Source: Halichoerus grypus (lineage: Eukaryota > Chordata > Mammalia > Carnivora > Phocidae). From it: a stretch of 64,000 nt of DNA. The stretch spans positions 173,072,437 through 173,136,436 of the forward strand of contig NC_135715.1 in the NCBI RefSeq assembly GCF_964656455.1. The letters run 5' to 3'. The notes below the pieces were generated by a model. It made no database searches. It was not told where the DNA came from and saw only the letters and a list, made by a program, of their open reading frames with translations. This document shows, in pieces, positions 1 through 11,990 of the stretch. The translations under genes were made by a program, and so were the position numbers. Within the stretch, counting starts at the first letter, position 1, and every line of letters begins with the position of its first letter.

Positions 1-640
1 TGTTCCTCCAAGAGGGAGGTGCTGTGGCAATTCCAGCATTTAAATGCACTTTGACCCAGCAATTCTATTCCTGAAAAATCTGTCCAAGGTCACGCAAGTA
101 TATATGGATATCCACTGCAGCACTGCCTCAAAAAACCTGAACCAACATAAACATTAACAGGGACTGGTTGAATAAATGACAGCAAATCCAGGTAAGAGAA
201 TACTAGAGACCCCTTCCCCAAGGCAATGAGGTAAATCTAGAGCATCCTGAAATGGATCTATGTCTAAAATATATCATTAGGGGCGCCTGGGTGGCTCGGT
301 CGTTAAGTGTCTGCCTTCAGCTCAGGTCATGATCCCAGCGTCCTGGGATCGAGTCCCACATCGGGCTCCCTGCTTGGCGGGAGGCCTGCTTCTCCCTCTT
401 CCTCTCCCCTTGCTTGTGTTCCCTCTCTCGCTTTCTCTCTCTCTGTCAAATAAATAAATAAAATCTTTAAAAAAAAAATAAATAAAATATATCATTAAGT
501 AGAAAAAAGCAAGGTGAGGAACAGTATGTAATGTGGGGGAAATGAAGAGATATATTAATATATGCTTTATATGTGTTTCAAATTTTTGGAAGAAAATATG
601 AGAAAATTTTTATCCAGGTGTCCCTATTATATATACATAT
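1..640 (+). mobile_element. Old L1 3'-end fragment, interrupted by a SINE
   Basis: The stretch from about base 30 reads like the end of a LINE-1 ORF2 on the plus strand ('cccagcaattctattcctg' and the following 'actggttgaataaatga' pattern seen in degraded mammalian L1 copies). It resumes after the SINE at 280-483, whose duplicated target site shows that the L1 was there first. There is no open frame. The exact subfamily and the right edge (about 640, where AT-rich DNA begins) are uncertain. Confidence 0.5.
280..483 (+). mobile_element. CAN SINE (tRNA-Lys derived)
   Basis: It has a complete tRNA-like head, the CT-rich tract and an AAATAAATAAAATCTTT/poly-A tail. A 14-bp direct repeat AAAATATATCATTA flanks it at 266-279 and 484-497. 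This is a full-length insertion into an older L1 fragment. Confidence 0.95.
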
Positions 641-2199
641 ATAATACATATAATAATACATACACTTAAAAAAAAGGAAACTTTAAAAAAAATAATAAAA
701 AAATAATACATACACTTATAATGCAATTGCATACAAAATGTGTCTCTATTTTATGCAATATACATGTGCATATATATATATATATTTTACACTTAAAAAA
801 AGGAAGCACCATGAGCAGAAATATTTCGAATCATTTCACGTGTGATTATCGTCACATCTTCATATTATTTATTTGATTGCCCGTCTCCGTTACAGAGTTC
901 CTCTAGAGTGAAGCTCGTCCATTTCTGAGGCAAGGAGGAGAAAAAGCCTCCTGCACGGCCCTTCACACAGTCCCCAAAGCAGCGCAGAAATGGTGCAACA
1001 GGCCCCTTGGGAAGCTGTGCTTATCCACAGAGCTCTGTAGCTCCTGTTACCTCCTGCCCTGGCTTTTCAACAGTGAAGACTATTGAAGACTCTCCTCCAG
1101 AGAGAGCTGCCAGTCTCAGCTCCAGACATGCCTTCCGGTCCCTTCCCCGGTTACTTGGGGCCCTAGACAGAGGGGGGTGCGCCATGTATTGCGGCCCTCT
1201 TGCTGTTAACAGCTTTGGGCATGGTGGGGTCAGAAGAGGTCTATTCTCACCGGCAGAAAAGAACTCTCACGGCTCAGCCCATTTTAGTAGGGTAAGGGAT
1301 GGCTCTTCTCATCAAGGGCAAGCAAGGTCACGCATTCCTGTCCATATACTCAAGAAGGGCAGCCAGGGTGGCAGGACTTGGCTGGAGGGGCTTGATGATG
1401 TGCTTTCGGTGTTACTAGCAGAGGACGGAATTGTGCCGGGGACACGGGAAGCCGGGGACAGTGAAGAACACAGCCGGCCACTTGAGGGATGCTGTGCCCG
1501 AGTTAAACCCTGTGACAGATGTCTAGCAGAGGCCGTCCTCATCAGCACTCCACACCCAAGACAGGACTCTCCTCCATAGCCACTGCAGACTCTCCAGTCC
1601 ACCCCACCCCCGGGCCTGAAGGACCAGAGGCAAGTGTCAGCCCTGTCCCCACCCCGTGATCCCCACCTCCACACCTGCTTCTAACCCCCTAAACGTATCC
1701 AAGCCGCACCAGAATAAAAGGACACGTGGCTCTTCTAAAAGTTATCACTTCCTGCTAACGCATGTTTTTTGGGGAAAAAAATAGTTAGCAATTAATTAGC
1801 AAAAATAAAGAAACCCAGATAAGGAAAAGATGACTCCTCCCATGGCCACCTGCCCCCAGCAACACACATACACGCTCTCTGGTACCTCTCTTCAGACCCA
1901 GAGCCTGGGGTTTTCAATGTCCTTATTCTTCTCAATTACTCTAAGATACAAAGTAAAACATGAAGTCTGTATTTAATATAGGTATCTACTCAGAACTCAC
2001 TGATGAACTCAGAATTGAGAAAAGTTCATATTATTTGGAAAATGATACCCATCATATTATAATATATTATATATAGTACTATAATGAGAAAATAAAACAT
2101 GATCTCCCTTGTTTTCTCTTAACTTACTATAGTTCTGTCCTTTTCAATATTCCAGTGTTTTCATACCAATAACTTGGGGATAAGAGTTCATTAAGAGTG
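641..2199. other. MREG intron 2: no gene seen
   Basis: Bases 640-790 are AT-rich with a short TA run near 771-784 and two copies of an 'atacatacactta' motif near 656 and 706. Bases 900-1700 are moderately GC-rich and contain a 190-codon open frame (1007-1579, plus) with no recognisable domain and no splice support. I see no MREG exon here, and the third coding exon must lie outside the window. The stretch 1740-2199 is AT-rich with nothing identifiable. Confidence 0.5.
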
Positions 2200-2460
2200 T
2201 TTTCAGCCCCTGTCATTATCCATTTGTCAAAACCCATACAATACACTACAAAGAGTGAACCCTGATGTAACCTCTGGACTTTAGCTAAATGTATCAATAC
2301 TGTCTGTAACAAATGTACCCCCCCCCCCCCGCCCCAATGCAAGATGTTAATAATGGGGGAAACCGTGGACCTTGGAGGTAGTGGCTGTTCTTTCTGCTCT
2401 ATTTCTCTATAAATCTAAAACTGCTCTGAAAAATTAATAATTTTAAACATTGCTACTACC
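2200..2460 (+). mobile_element. Old L1 (L1M-type) 3' end
   Basis: The text around 2228-2355 ('tttgtcaaaacccata', 'aaagagtgaaccctgatgtaa', 'atgcaagatgttaataat') matches the familiar 3' end of old mammalian L1M elements in plus orientation. It contains a 13-base C run at 2318-2330. No coding frame survives. Confidence 0.6.
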
Positions 2461-2943
2461 AGAAAAAAAGACTGATTTCATGCTTCATCACAAAAATTAC
2501 GATACGCTGCTATCTAATCAACACGCACAATTTAAGAAGCAGAAAAAATAAATAAAACTAATTCAGGCCCCACTAATTCACGATTCGTTGTAACGCAAAA
2601 TCCCCTTCCATGTCAGTCGTAATCTTCTAACTGTGGCTTGCCAAGCAACCGGAAAAATTACAGAAGCACGGGTAAGCCGCGGAAGATGATCCGTCGTCAG
2701 CAACACAGCCTTGCTGTTTCTATAATCCTTCCATCTTCGAGGTCGTACCTGGAAGTCAGTCTTATCTGTGTATCCAGCAGGTCGGCCAAGACCAGCTATA
2801 ATTAGCAACCCCAGGCTGCTAAAATACCTGCCCTCATTCCGAATATCTCCTTTTTCCCTTTTTTCTTTATTCCAAGCTGGCCTTCTGGGTCACTGCTATT
2901 TCGGACTGGCCATTATCATCGGCACACAGCAAGATCTGCTTAC

Positions 2944-3103
2944 CTCTGAATCTTTGGCCTGCTGATTTCGAACAACTATCAAATTGTACAGGATTCTGTC
3001 GTCATCTGCCTCTGTGTGGGACACATCGTGGGGCATGCTCCACAAATTCTTTTCATCATCTCTTGCCAGAGTTGCTCCAAATGAAGAATACGGATTGCTA
3101 TCA
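2944..3103 (-). CDS. MREG: MREG second coding exon (melanoregulin)
   Basis: Read on the minus strand, this exon supplies one base (T) that completes a split Ser codon, followed by 53 codons. The peptide begins DSNPYSSFGATL, continues through EKNLWSMPHDVSHTEADDD and ends NQQAKDSE, matching melanoregulin residues just after the N-terminal cysteine cluster. The acceptor is ...ACACCATAG at 3105-3104 behind a short CT tract, and the donor is GAG|GTAAGC at 2943. Melanoregulin is a membrane-associated regulator of melanosome and lysosome transport, linked to RILP and dynein in published work. The phase (AG from exon 1 plus T here) fits exon 1 exactly. The following exon would start with the residues after DSE and is not in the window, so the gene is cut by the left edge. 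Confidence 0.96.
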
Positions 3104-3841
3104 CTATGGTGTTTAAAAAAAGGGGTATAAGCATTTGGTAATACATGTAATATATGTAATGTATACATCATACGCATGTAATGTGTAATACAAATAAAAT
3201 CTTATATACTGTATAATATACAATGTAATATATAAGTATATATATTTCTAATAACAAGGTCTGAATTGTCTCTAATTATTAAGCATAGCACAATAGAACA
3301 ATTTCAAAAATCACTTTAAAAATAGCAGAGAACAGATGCAAGCAGACGCCTGGGTAGAGGTGATTTTACTACATTCAACACGAAATTTAGCACTACACAT
3401 CCCAGCAGTGAAAACAAAAAAAGGAAATCCAACAGAGGGGGGATAAAATTCTCGTGTGATTAAAAGAAGAAATTGACAATTGACCTGAAGAGAGGAATTT
3501 TTCATGGAAGCACAATAAACTGAGAACACAATGGCAACAGAATGTCTATCAAATTCCTCACAAGAAAGTGGAGAAACAAATATGCATATCCAAATACTTT
3601 CAGCAAGCGATGTGAGATGCTGAGTAAGAAGTTCAGTCATCCCGTCTCTTGTGTTTGTTGTAGGATTTACGTTCTACAAGGTGGTATCCATGTTTGGGCT
3701 TCTGGAGGAGGTGAGCAGCAAAGCCCCATACTTAGGACCTGCTTGTACCCGGCCCTGGTGAGCTTCTGTGGGACTGCACAGGTAGGGTCATGCCGGGGCT
3801 GTTCCCTTCATTATTATATGTATGAAGTGCTGACTCCGTGT

Positions 3842-4370
3842 AAATCACAGGGCTCCGTAAAATTGTGAACAAAACAGACACGATCCCCATCCTTGGAACT
3901 CACTAGAGCCCAGGGAGGGAATCACATTAATGAATGACCAGATGACTATATAGTGAAAAACTGGGAGACGTGCTATAGAGGGGGAGTTCAGAGAGCCTTG
4001 AGAGCCAGCGGGGAAAAGCATCAGGTAGGCATCGTAAAGAAGACGGGTGCTTGAACTTCAAGTTGAAAGATAAGAACATAGCTCCAGGCAAATGAAACAA
4101 TACATTCAAAGGCCCTGGGGAGGGCCGGGGCCCACCTGTAAAAACTGGAGCATAAGTGGGGAGGGGATCTTAGAGCTAAGGCCAGCAGGAGGCCACTATC
4201 TGCCTCAGACAGAGGACCGAGACACTGGACCCTTAAATCCCTCTAGCTGCAGTGCAACATGTAGGGTCTGGGACTGGACAAAGGGATCAGAGCGATCGGG
4301 AAACGACTGGGGAACCAGACTGCTCAGCCACAGTGCTCTCAGCCGCCCGGCTGTCATGTAGGCGGCCCAA
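3842..4370. repeat. Ancient mammal-wide repeat (L2-like, antisense)
   Basis: The phrases 'gtgaacaaaacagacacgatccccatccttggaactcac' and 'aaaggccctggggagg' follow the widespread ancient repeat pattern that begins 'tattgagcacctactatgtgccag...cagtgaacaaaacagac'. Similar pieces occur at 5440-5920, 11170-11480 and 21430-22080. I cannot assign the family without a library search. Confidence 0.35.
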
Positions 4371-4424
4371 CATGGCAAAGGCAGAAACGCAGAAAGCACT
4401 TCTTCAGAATGATGAGCCAACAAA

Positions 4425-4893
4425 GAATCCAGTCAGAAATGGGCAGAAGACATGAACAGACACTACTCCAAAGAAGACATCCAAATGGTCAACAGACACA
4501 TGAAAAAGTGCTCAACATCACTAGCCATCAGGGAAATAGAAATCAAAACCACAATGAGATACCACCTCACACCAGTCAGAATGGCTAAAATTAACAAGAC
4601 AGGAAACAACAGATGTTGGCGAGGATGTGGAGAAAGGGGAACCCTCCTACACTGCTGGTGGGAATGCAAGCTGGTGCAGCCACTCTGGGAAACAGTATGG
4701 AGGTTCCTCAAGAAGTTGAAAATAGAGCTGCCCTATGACTCAGCATACTGGGTATTTACCCCAAAGTACAAATGTAGTGATCCGAAGGGGCACCTGCACC
4801 CCAATGTTTATAGCAGCAATGTCCACAATAGCCAAACTATGGAAAGAACCCAGATGTCCATCGACAGATGAATGGATAAAGAAGGTGTGGGGT

Positions 4894-4932
<39 letters not shown>

Positions 4933-5361
4933 AATATTACTCAGCCATCAAAAAGAATGGAATCTTGCCATTTGCAACAATGTGGATGGAACTAGAGGGC
5001 GTTATCCTAAGTGAAATAAGTCAGAGAAAGATAAATACCACATGATTTCACTTATATGTGGAATTTAAGAAACAAAACAGAAGAACTGAGGGGGAGGGAA
5101 GGAAAAATAAAATAAGATAAAAACAGAGTGGGAGGCAAACCATAAGAGACTCTTTATCATAGGAAACAAACTAAGGGTTGCTGGAGGGGAGGGGGTGCGG
5201 GGAAGGGGTAACTGTGTGATGGACATTGGGGAGGGAAGGGCACGTGATGTAATGAGCACTGGGTGTTGTTTGCAACGATGAATCACTAAACTCTACCTCC
5301 AAGACTAGTAACACACTCTACGTAAACTAAATTGAATTTAAATTAAAAAATTTAACAAAAA
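4425..5361 (+). mobile_element. 5'-truncated L1 insertion (3' end of ORF2 plus 3'UTR)
   Basis: The left part carries the end of L1 ORF2 (peptide pieces such as [21 protein letters not shown] and [10 protein letters not shown] in shifting frames). It is followed by the carnivore L1 3'UTR ('gggggtgcgggg', 'atgagcactgggtgttgttt') and an A-rich end. A perfect 17-bp direct repeat AATGATGAGCCAACAAA flanks it at 4408-4424 and 5362-5378, so both ends are known precisely. The piece includes an internal CA microsatellite. The element is 5' truncated by more than 5 kb. Confidence 0.95.
4896..4930. repeat. (CA)n microsatellite inside L1
   Basis: This is a perfect ACAC... run of about 35 bases inside the L1 3' fragment, just before 'ggaatattactcagccatc'. 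The minus-strand L1 at 50.5-55.2 kb has a CA run at the same internal position. Confidence 0.95.
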
Positions 5362-5439
5362 AATGATGAGCCAACAAAAGAGGAGGCAAATGAGGCCTCA
5401 GTGCCCTGGCCACACGGGCTTTAACAAGCATGTCGAATT

Positions 5440-5920
5440 CATTCATTCATTCCATCAGTTGTTGATTCGACGAACATGGAATGGATGCCTGCTGTATCCG
5501 GGCACCAGGGTTCTCTGGGGACTGGAAAACAAATAGGACATGGCCCCGCCCTTCCTGTGACTATAAGTGCAATGAGATAAGTGAAATTAAATTTTTTTTA
5601 AGTATAAACAGAATGTCATAGAGCCAGAGAAGGGGTGACAACCTGTGTGATGAGAAGGAAGTTCAAGAAAGGTTTTGTGGAGGCGACATCTAGCCCAGAC
5701 CTGAGGAAGCACAGCCTGTCGCCAGGAGAAGCCAGGGGAAAGGTGTTCCCGGCAGAGGGAACAGCAGGAGCCTCTGAGGTGCCCACAGGGCTGGGATATT
5801 CCACACCTCCCTGTATGGCTGCACCACACAGCGCACGCACCGAGGGAGACAGAAGGATGGGAGGAAGAAAAGGTCGTTCGGGGTCAGACTGATGACAGTG
5901 CTGGAGTTCGGGCTTTATTC
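5440..5920. repeat. Ancient interspersed repeat (L2-like, antisense)
   Basis: It begins 'tcattcattcattcc', then runs through a 'gggcaccagggttctctgggg' type sequence and 'gcagagggaacagcaggagcctctgaggtgc', which is the same ancient pattern seen at 3.85, 11.2 and 21.4 kb. It is degenerate and has no gene. Confidence 0.4.
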
Positions 5921-5985
5921 TGTGAACTGTCAAGTGTTAAGGGGATTCTGAGCCTTGTCAGGTCTGGGTTTTAGAAACAACTCGG

Positions 5986-6179
5986 CGTGGGGGGTGGCAC
6001 CTGGGTGACTTAGTCAGTTAAGCGTCTGCCTTTGGCTTGGGTCATGATCCCAGGGTCCTGGGCTCTCTGTTCGGCGGGGAGCCTGCTTCTCCCTCTCCCT
6101 CTGTCTGCTGCTTCCCCTGCTTGTGCTGTCTCTCTCTCTCTCTCTGTCAAACAAATAAATAAAATCTTAAAAAAAAAAA
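5986..6179 (+). mobile_element. CAN SINE
   Basis: This is a diverged tRNA-Lys SINE with a poly-A end. A 14-bp target duplication TAGAAACAACTCGG lies at 5972-5985 and 6180-6193. Confidence 0.93.
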
Positions 6180-7447
6180 TAGAAACAACTCGGGGGAAGA
6201 AGGAACAAGGACATGGCCTAGGAGGCCATGCCAAGACGGCAGGTGCGGTGTTCATGACCTGATCTTTGAGGTCCTCTGTCAGGGGCCCAGGGGGCAGTTG
6301 GCGGGGAAGGAGTGCCGCAAGAGATGGGCAGACAGAGACAGAAGCCCACAAACCAGCCACAACCACCAGGGCCGCTCGATTTAAATCTCATTTTTAGAGT
6401 TACAACGAAGGTTTCTTTGGGGCACAGGGAAGGGGGAGTTCTGCTAACAAATACATATGTCATTCTAAACGTCTGAAATACTGGTTGGGGCGAGCACGGG
6501 CAAGGGGGTGGCTGTGGAAACAGGGCGGGAACGGACATCCCGAGACGCTGAAGCCCGGTGGCGGGCGGCCCCGAGGTGTGAGCAGAGGCCTAGCTGACGA
6601 GGGAGAGGGATGCCTTCAACTGGCACCGCGCAGAGGAGGCCACGGTTGACCCCGAGCCTACGGGACATTCACAGGGAGGTCAGGATCCGGGCTGAGGAAC
6701 GAGGATGGTGCTGGCCATCTAGACTAGGGAGAAATGCACGTGCATTTCCATCACCTGGAAGCCGTAGCATCGGAGGCCCGGCCTGGGCCTGAGGAGTAAG
6801 GAAAGGCCTCCGGGAACAGCTAGACTGAAACAGCACGGGGGATGGGGGGGAGACTGGAGAGAGCAGGGGAGCCACAAGGAAGACAAAGGTGGGGCCAGGA
6901 GGAATTCCAAAGGGCAGGCAGACCCCGGAGAGGTGTCCGCCTCAGTAGATTTTACACTATTGAGAAAGCACGGCTGCACTACAGAGCTTCGTCCGAGGGC
7001 TCCCACGTCCCATGCTTCCTGTGACAGGGCCATCTGAGGTCAGAAGGGTAGGGAACGCTATCCCCCCCTTTGCAGACACGGACCAGACTCTGGTGTTGCT
7101 TAACCATCTGTCGAGGACTGACAGCCAGCTGACAGTCCTCCCAGCAGGAGGTCCCTAGTGGGGTGGCTCCAAGCAGCCACGTGTCACAGACTGGACAGCC
7201 AAATGCTGGACACCCACAAATGGAGCGGCTCAGATAACAAGTACACGTGTGCCGTGGTCCCCGTACAAACCGGCAAATTCCCCCCAGGGTGGCTCCTCCC
7301 GGCCCTGAGACCCCAGAGACACCACCCGGGCTCCCGATGCATGAGACATTTCCCTCCAAGGCCTCGAAACCCTAGTACTTTCCTGAAACCGCTCTCTTCC
7401 TCGTCCCCGAATTTGTTTCATTCGTGTGAGTCTTGACTCTGCCACCG

Positions 7448-7565
7448 GCTGGAAAGTTCCTCCAGGCAGGGACTGTTTTCTGCACTTCTTGACATCCCAT
7501 ATGGCCTGGCAGGGTCAGGCACAGAGGAGGTGCTTTAAAAATACGTGTTGAATGTAGCCGAGTGA
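7448..7565 (+). repeat. L2 LINE 3' end
   Basis: 'ggaaagttcctccaggcagggactgttttctgcacttcttg' followed by 'ggcacagaggaggtgctttaaaaatacgtgttgaatg' follows the L2 3'-end consensus (gcagggact...ggcacatagtaggcgctcaataaatatttgttgaatg). Confidence 0.65.
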
Positions 7566-7833
7566 GCTGTTAAAGAAAATCTCAGCCACAACGCACCCCT
7601 GCCACCTTTTCAAAACTTTCCCAAAGCCGAGGTTGAGAAATTAGCCAGTATCCACCCCCATTATCGGTGATCAACAACATCTGATCCTGAATAATCTAGC
7701 CCACTTTCTGCTAGCAATCCACAATTTCTTTGCATGTTTTGAGAAGATTACAACAGGTGCCTCCCTGGCTAGTCCCCCTGCCTCTCAAAGCCAATCTCTC
7801 TCTCTCCCTCGTTGTCTGTCTGTCTTTCACTCC

Positions 7834-7834
<1 letters not shown>

Positions 7835-7881
<47 letters not shown>
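7835..7881. repeat. (AC)n microsatellite
   Basis: This is an uninterrupted AC run of about 47 bases in MREG intron 1. The open frames crossing it are artefacts of the repeat. Confidence 0.97.
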
Positions 7882-7883
<2 letters not shown>

Positions 7884-9129
7884 AATATGCGTGACTCCAG
7901 CCAATGTGAAACACAGCCTCTCCTGCTTGGTCTGCAAACCCAAACGCAGCTCTGCAGGGAGGTCAACACCGGGCCTGTTCAAAGGGCTCCTGCCTCCAGG
8001 CAGGTGGGGCCTCCAGAGCTCTCTGCACAACTATAACGCTGCCCTAATTAGGAGCCGTGTTGCCCTGGCGTCCCACGGGCCTCAGACTGCCTAGTCACTG
8101 ACACCCAGGGGAATGGCATAAAACAGGCAAGAGCATCGCGCGCTTCTGCCTCTGAGAGAGCAATGACTCTGACCCGTGCTGTTTGCCTGGGGCTCCTGCC
8201 GTCCTCCTGAGCGTGGAATGTGGCCTGCCCATCTGGTCAGCCACATACTGGTCAAGATGAAAGTGAGGGAGGGTTCTGTCAGAGCCCGCCCGACTCACTG
8301 ATCCCAGATTCTTTGCTCCAGCATGCTAGTCCCTGTTCCTTTTATCCTGCACCGCCCACCCAGTCCAGGCATCAATCCACTTTATTTTAAAATTGTAAAC
8401 CCTTAAGGTGGAGAGACCAGGAAAAAAAAAAAAAGAAATGCCTAAAGCAAACGACTGGAGAAGCAGCTCGGGTACCTCTGTGAAGGACTCTGGGGCTTGT
8501 GTAAAGAGAATTCAGTGCAAAGGCCCTGAGGTCTGAGCCCAAGAAGCCCAGGGAGGACAAAAGGCAGGGATGAAGGGCGGGTGTTGAGTCGGGAACTTTG
8601 ACTTTCTCTCCCTCCCCCATATGATTTCGGAAAGGTTCTAAAGAAAGTGAGAGCAGCTGTTTTGCCCCTGGCCACCATCTGCTGGTGATAAATATTTTAT
8701 TAAGCTTGGGCATCTGAGAGGTGGCTCTGAAGTCACATTAGAAGCAGAAGCAGCTTTCACTCGCAAAAGGTAGGATGATTCCACCCCTAGTCCCACCTGG
8801 GGGCACAAGACCCAATCCCTTGGGAGTCTTTTCTTTCAACCCACCTGCAGCTCCCAGGAGACTCAAGATCTGGGAACACCGGACTCCCTGCCCGGGGAAT
8901 GCAGGTGCAAAGAGCCGGCGGCCACTAAGGCTGCTTACCAAGAGTTTCCAGAGCTTCCCGTGAGTCCTCCCTACCAACAAGTCCTCCCTACCCCACAGAA
9001 TACCGCTGCTGACCCCTGGAGCTGCAGTGACCCCCCCCCCCAGCTCTCCCCACAGACAGGCCGTGGGTCAGAGATCGGTGGTGTAAGGCTGAAGCCCTCA
9101 AGACAGTGAAAAGATAAAAATCTCCAATA

Positions 9130-9348
9130 GGGCCGCCTGGGTGGTGCAGCTGGTTCAGAGTCCGACTCTTGGTTTCGGCTCAGGTCATGATCTCAGGGTC
9201 ACGAGATCGAGCCCCACGTGGGGCTCTGTGCTCAGCTGGGAGTCTGCTTGAGATTCTCTCCCTCTCCCTCTGCCTTCCCCTACCCTGTGTGCTCTCTCGC
9301 GTGCACGTGCTCTCTCTCTCTCTCTGATAAATAAATAAATGATTTTTT
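9130..9348 (+). mobile_element. CAN SINE
   Basis: A full-length copy with the variant 'agatcgagccccacgtggggctctgtgctcagc' body. Direct repeats AAAAATCTCCAATA lie at 9116-9129 and 9349-9362. Confidence 0.94.
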
Positions 9349-10189
9349 AAAAATCTCCAATAAACAGCAACCAAAGTCTCAAAAAACAGACCCCGAAGGC
9401 CGTTTGGTGGCACCCCCTTGACTACCTAAGGACACCTCATCTGATTCCCCACTGAGAACTGGTCTCCTATTGAGCCCGTGGCTTCCAGACCTCTCCTTCC
9501 TCTCGCTAAGGAAGCCTCCCAGTGATGGAGCAGGAGGATCCAAGATCCTCTCCCTCTCCTTTTCCCCCTCTGTCCTTCCTCTTTGTTTTTTTCCCTTTCT
9601 CTCTCTCTGTCCCCTCCTTCCTACATTCCCTCCCTCCCTTTTTTCCTTCCTTCCCTCCCACCAGATACTCTGGGTCTTTCTCACACCCGGCTGATCCATC
9701 ACTTGACCCCTAATCTAAACACAGTTCCATAGATGCCAGAGTTTTTCTCAGCCTTTCCCCACCGAGGTCCATGACTCTCTTCAATGCCAGAGGTACCACC
9801 TGCCTCAATGTGAAGGAAGAAAAGCCCCGATCGGGGGCCCCTTTTCTGGCCCTGGTGCCCGCTGTGCCCCTGCCCTCCCTGCCTTCCGTCCCCGGGGCTG
9901 ACAGAGAGCCCCGTGCCATCTCGTCTTGTGCACGTGTCCAGTGCTTTCCGGCTTGAAGATGGCCCTGACAAGAACGCTGGGAAGTGGGCAGGGGGGCTCA
10001 GGAGGATGGGACCCAATCCTTGGTCTCTATTCTGCTTGCACCACTCCCGCTCACCTCACCCCCTCTCATGGCTTCAAATACCATCTACGTGAGGCACGTT
10101 CCTAAGTCTACACTTACCTGTGTCCCCAGACTCCTACACATACTGCTTCTTCCCATTTCTGTGGATGTGTGATAAGCAGTTCGGGCTCA

Positions 10190-11062
10190 CCATGGTTAAA
10201 ACCAAGCACCAGCAGCCTCCACTCAGATCATGGAAACTCCATCCTTTCAACTGCTCAGGCCAAAATCCTGACGTCACTCTTGGCTCTCTCATCCCCTACC
10301 TCCAATCCATCAGAAAATCCTTCTGGCTCTACGTTCAGAAAATATCCACCTCTACCTCGCCACCCTGAGCCAAGGATAAAAGGGGCAGGCATGAGCACAC
10401 CCCAGCAGAGTCTGGGGCTGGTGAACCAGGGTGGGTCTGTCTTACACCTGGCGCAGGAATCCCTCTACTCACTGTTTCCACCTACTGCTGGCCACCGTTG
10501 CCTCCCACCAATTCTATCCCTAACACAACAGCCAAAGTGATCTCCTTGCTATGTAAATCAGACCATGCTGCCCCTCCCTCAAAACCCTGCAGTGGCTCCC
10601 ATTTGACCTAGAATATAAGCCAGTCATTCAGTGTTCTATTGGGCCCCATATGACATCCCAGCCACTCTGGCCTCTTTGCTGTCCTCTGAACCCCCCAGTC
10701 ACACTGGCTGATCCTTCTACCTCGAATGTTTTCCCCCAGATATCCACATGCCTCACTCCCTCCCCTCCTTCAAATCTCTGTCTAAACATTAGCTCCTGGA
10801 TGAGGAGCTGACCAATCTACTTAAAATGGCAAGCGTACCCCCCGCCCATGCTCTGCCTTTTCTTTTTCCTACACACATATTTATCTTCCAATTTACTTAT
10901 TATGTTTGCTGCGTCCTCCCCCACTAGAATAAAAGGAGGAGAGGATCACTACCTACTTGGCTCGGTGATATTGTGATATATCACTTGCGATAGTGCTTAC
11001 AACAGCTCCTGGCACAGAGGAGATGCTCAATAAATATTTGCTAAGTGATGAATTGTTGTTTC
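10190..11062 (+). mobile_element. L2 LINE 3' portion
   Basis: A long, degraded copy of the L2 ORF end and 3'UTR. Landmarks are 'tactccaatccatcag'-like text at about 10300, 'atcagaccatgctgcccctccctcaaaaccctgcagtggctccc' at 10557-10600, 'ccactctggcctctttgctgtcctctgaac' at 10661-10690, and the terminal 'tggcacagaggagatgctcaataaatatttgctaagtgatgaat' at 11010-11053. No intact frame remains. Confidence 0.75.
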
Positions 11063-11169
11063 CCAAGTTCATAGGGCTCTGAATGGTAGAAATGAGGCTG
11101 GAAATCCCTGTCTCCAGACTCACAGACAAACTCTTAACATTTTTTAGCTGTTTAAGTTTACGAAGGTGG

Positions 11170-11480
11170 GCTCACAGTCTCACGGGAGGAAGCAGACAAT
11201 AAGCACATAAGCTTACGTCAGGTGATGCTCAGGGGTCGGAAGGAATACATGGTGAATAAGGGACAGAGTGAGGGGGTGGGGGCACTGTTTTAAAAGGGGT
11301 AGTGAGGGAAGCACTTTCTGATAAAATGACTTTGAGCAGAGACCTGGATAAAGTGAGGGAGTTACCCATACAGGTAAGTGGAGAAAGAACATTCTAAACA
11401 GGTAGAGCAGGAAGTGCAAAGGCCCCGAGACAGGAGCATGCTTGGTGTATCTGAGGACCCAAGGGATGGCCCGTATGTCT
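11170..11480. repeat. Ancient interspersed repeat (L2-like, antisense)
   Basis: It contains 'gagcagagacctggataaagtgagggagtt' and 'gtgcaaaggccccgagacaggagcatgcttggtgta', the hallmark text of this ancient repeat class. Confidence 0.45.
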
Positions 11481-11494
11481 GAAGGATGAACAAT

Positions 11495-11990
11495 TTCACC
11501 AGCCAACACCACCCAAAAGTCCACCAACAGTAGAATGGGTGAACAAAATGGATACCCTACGGAGCACTGAGAATCACAGGTTAAGCTACGCACAGCAAAG
11601 TGGATGGATCTCACACAGTTTGATGTCATTTAGGTACAGCTTAAAAGCAAGCAAAACTAAAATACATGTTCAAGGTGCACACATAGATGGTAAAGCTTTA
11701 AAGAAAAGCCAGGAAATGACTATCACAAAAATCTAGACACAATCAGGGGTGGGAGATATAGGACTAGCCAGAGTTATCTCTTGCCCCAGATGGTGGTTAC
11801 AAGAATATTCACTTTATAGTTGTTTATACTGTACCTATTTTTACGTGTTTTTAGTTTCTGATATCACATATACAAACCTGGATTTTTTAAAGTTAAGGAA
11901 AAAAATAATAAGTGAGGGGGGGAATTCAGTAAACTCTTACCACCTTTGGGCAGTAGGGGGGTACTTCAGATACACAGTGTCTCACCTAAA
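11495..11990 (+). repeat. Old L1 3' remnant
   Basis: 'ccaacagtagaatgggtgaacaaaatggata', 'gatctcacacagtttgatgtcatttaggtacagcttaaaagcaagcaaaac' and the following text match the 3' end of old L1 ORF2 and 3'UTR. Reading frames are destroyed. Confidence 0.5.

Noticed and set aside
280..360. tRNA-Lys-like sequence with A and B box, here and in ~25 other places
   Set aside because: These are the heads of SINEs with CT tracts, poly-A tails and target duplications, not tRNA genes.
1007..1579. 190-codon open frame on the plus strand
   Set aside because: No recognisable domain, no splice or polyA context, and it lies in an MREG intron with mixed GC content. It is probably a chance frame.
7711..8036. 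Open frames of Val-Cys or His-Thr repeats
   Set aside because: They are translations of the (AC)n microsatellite.
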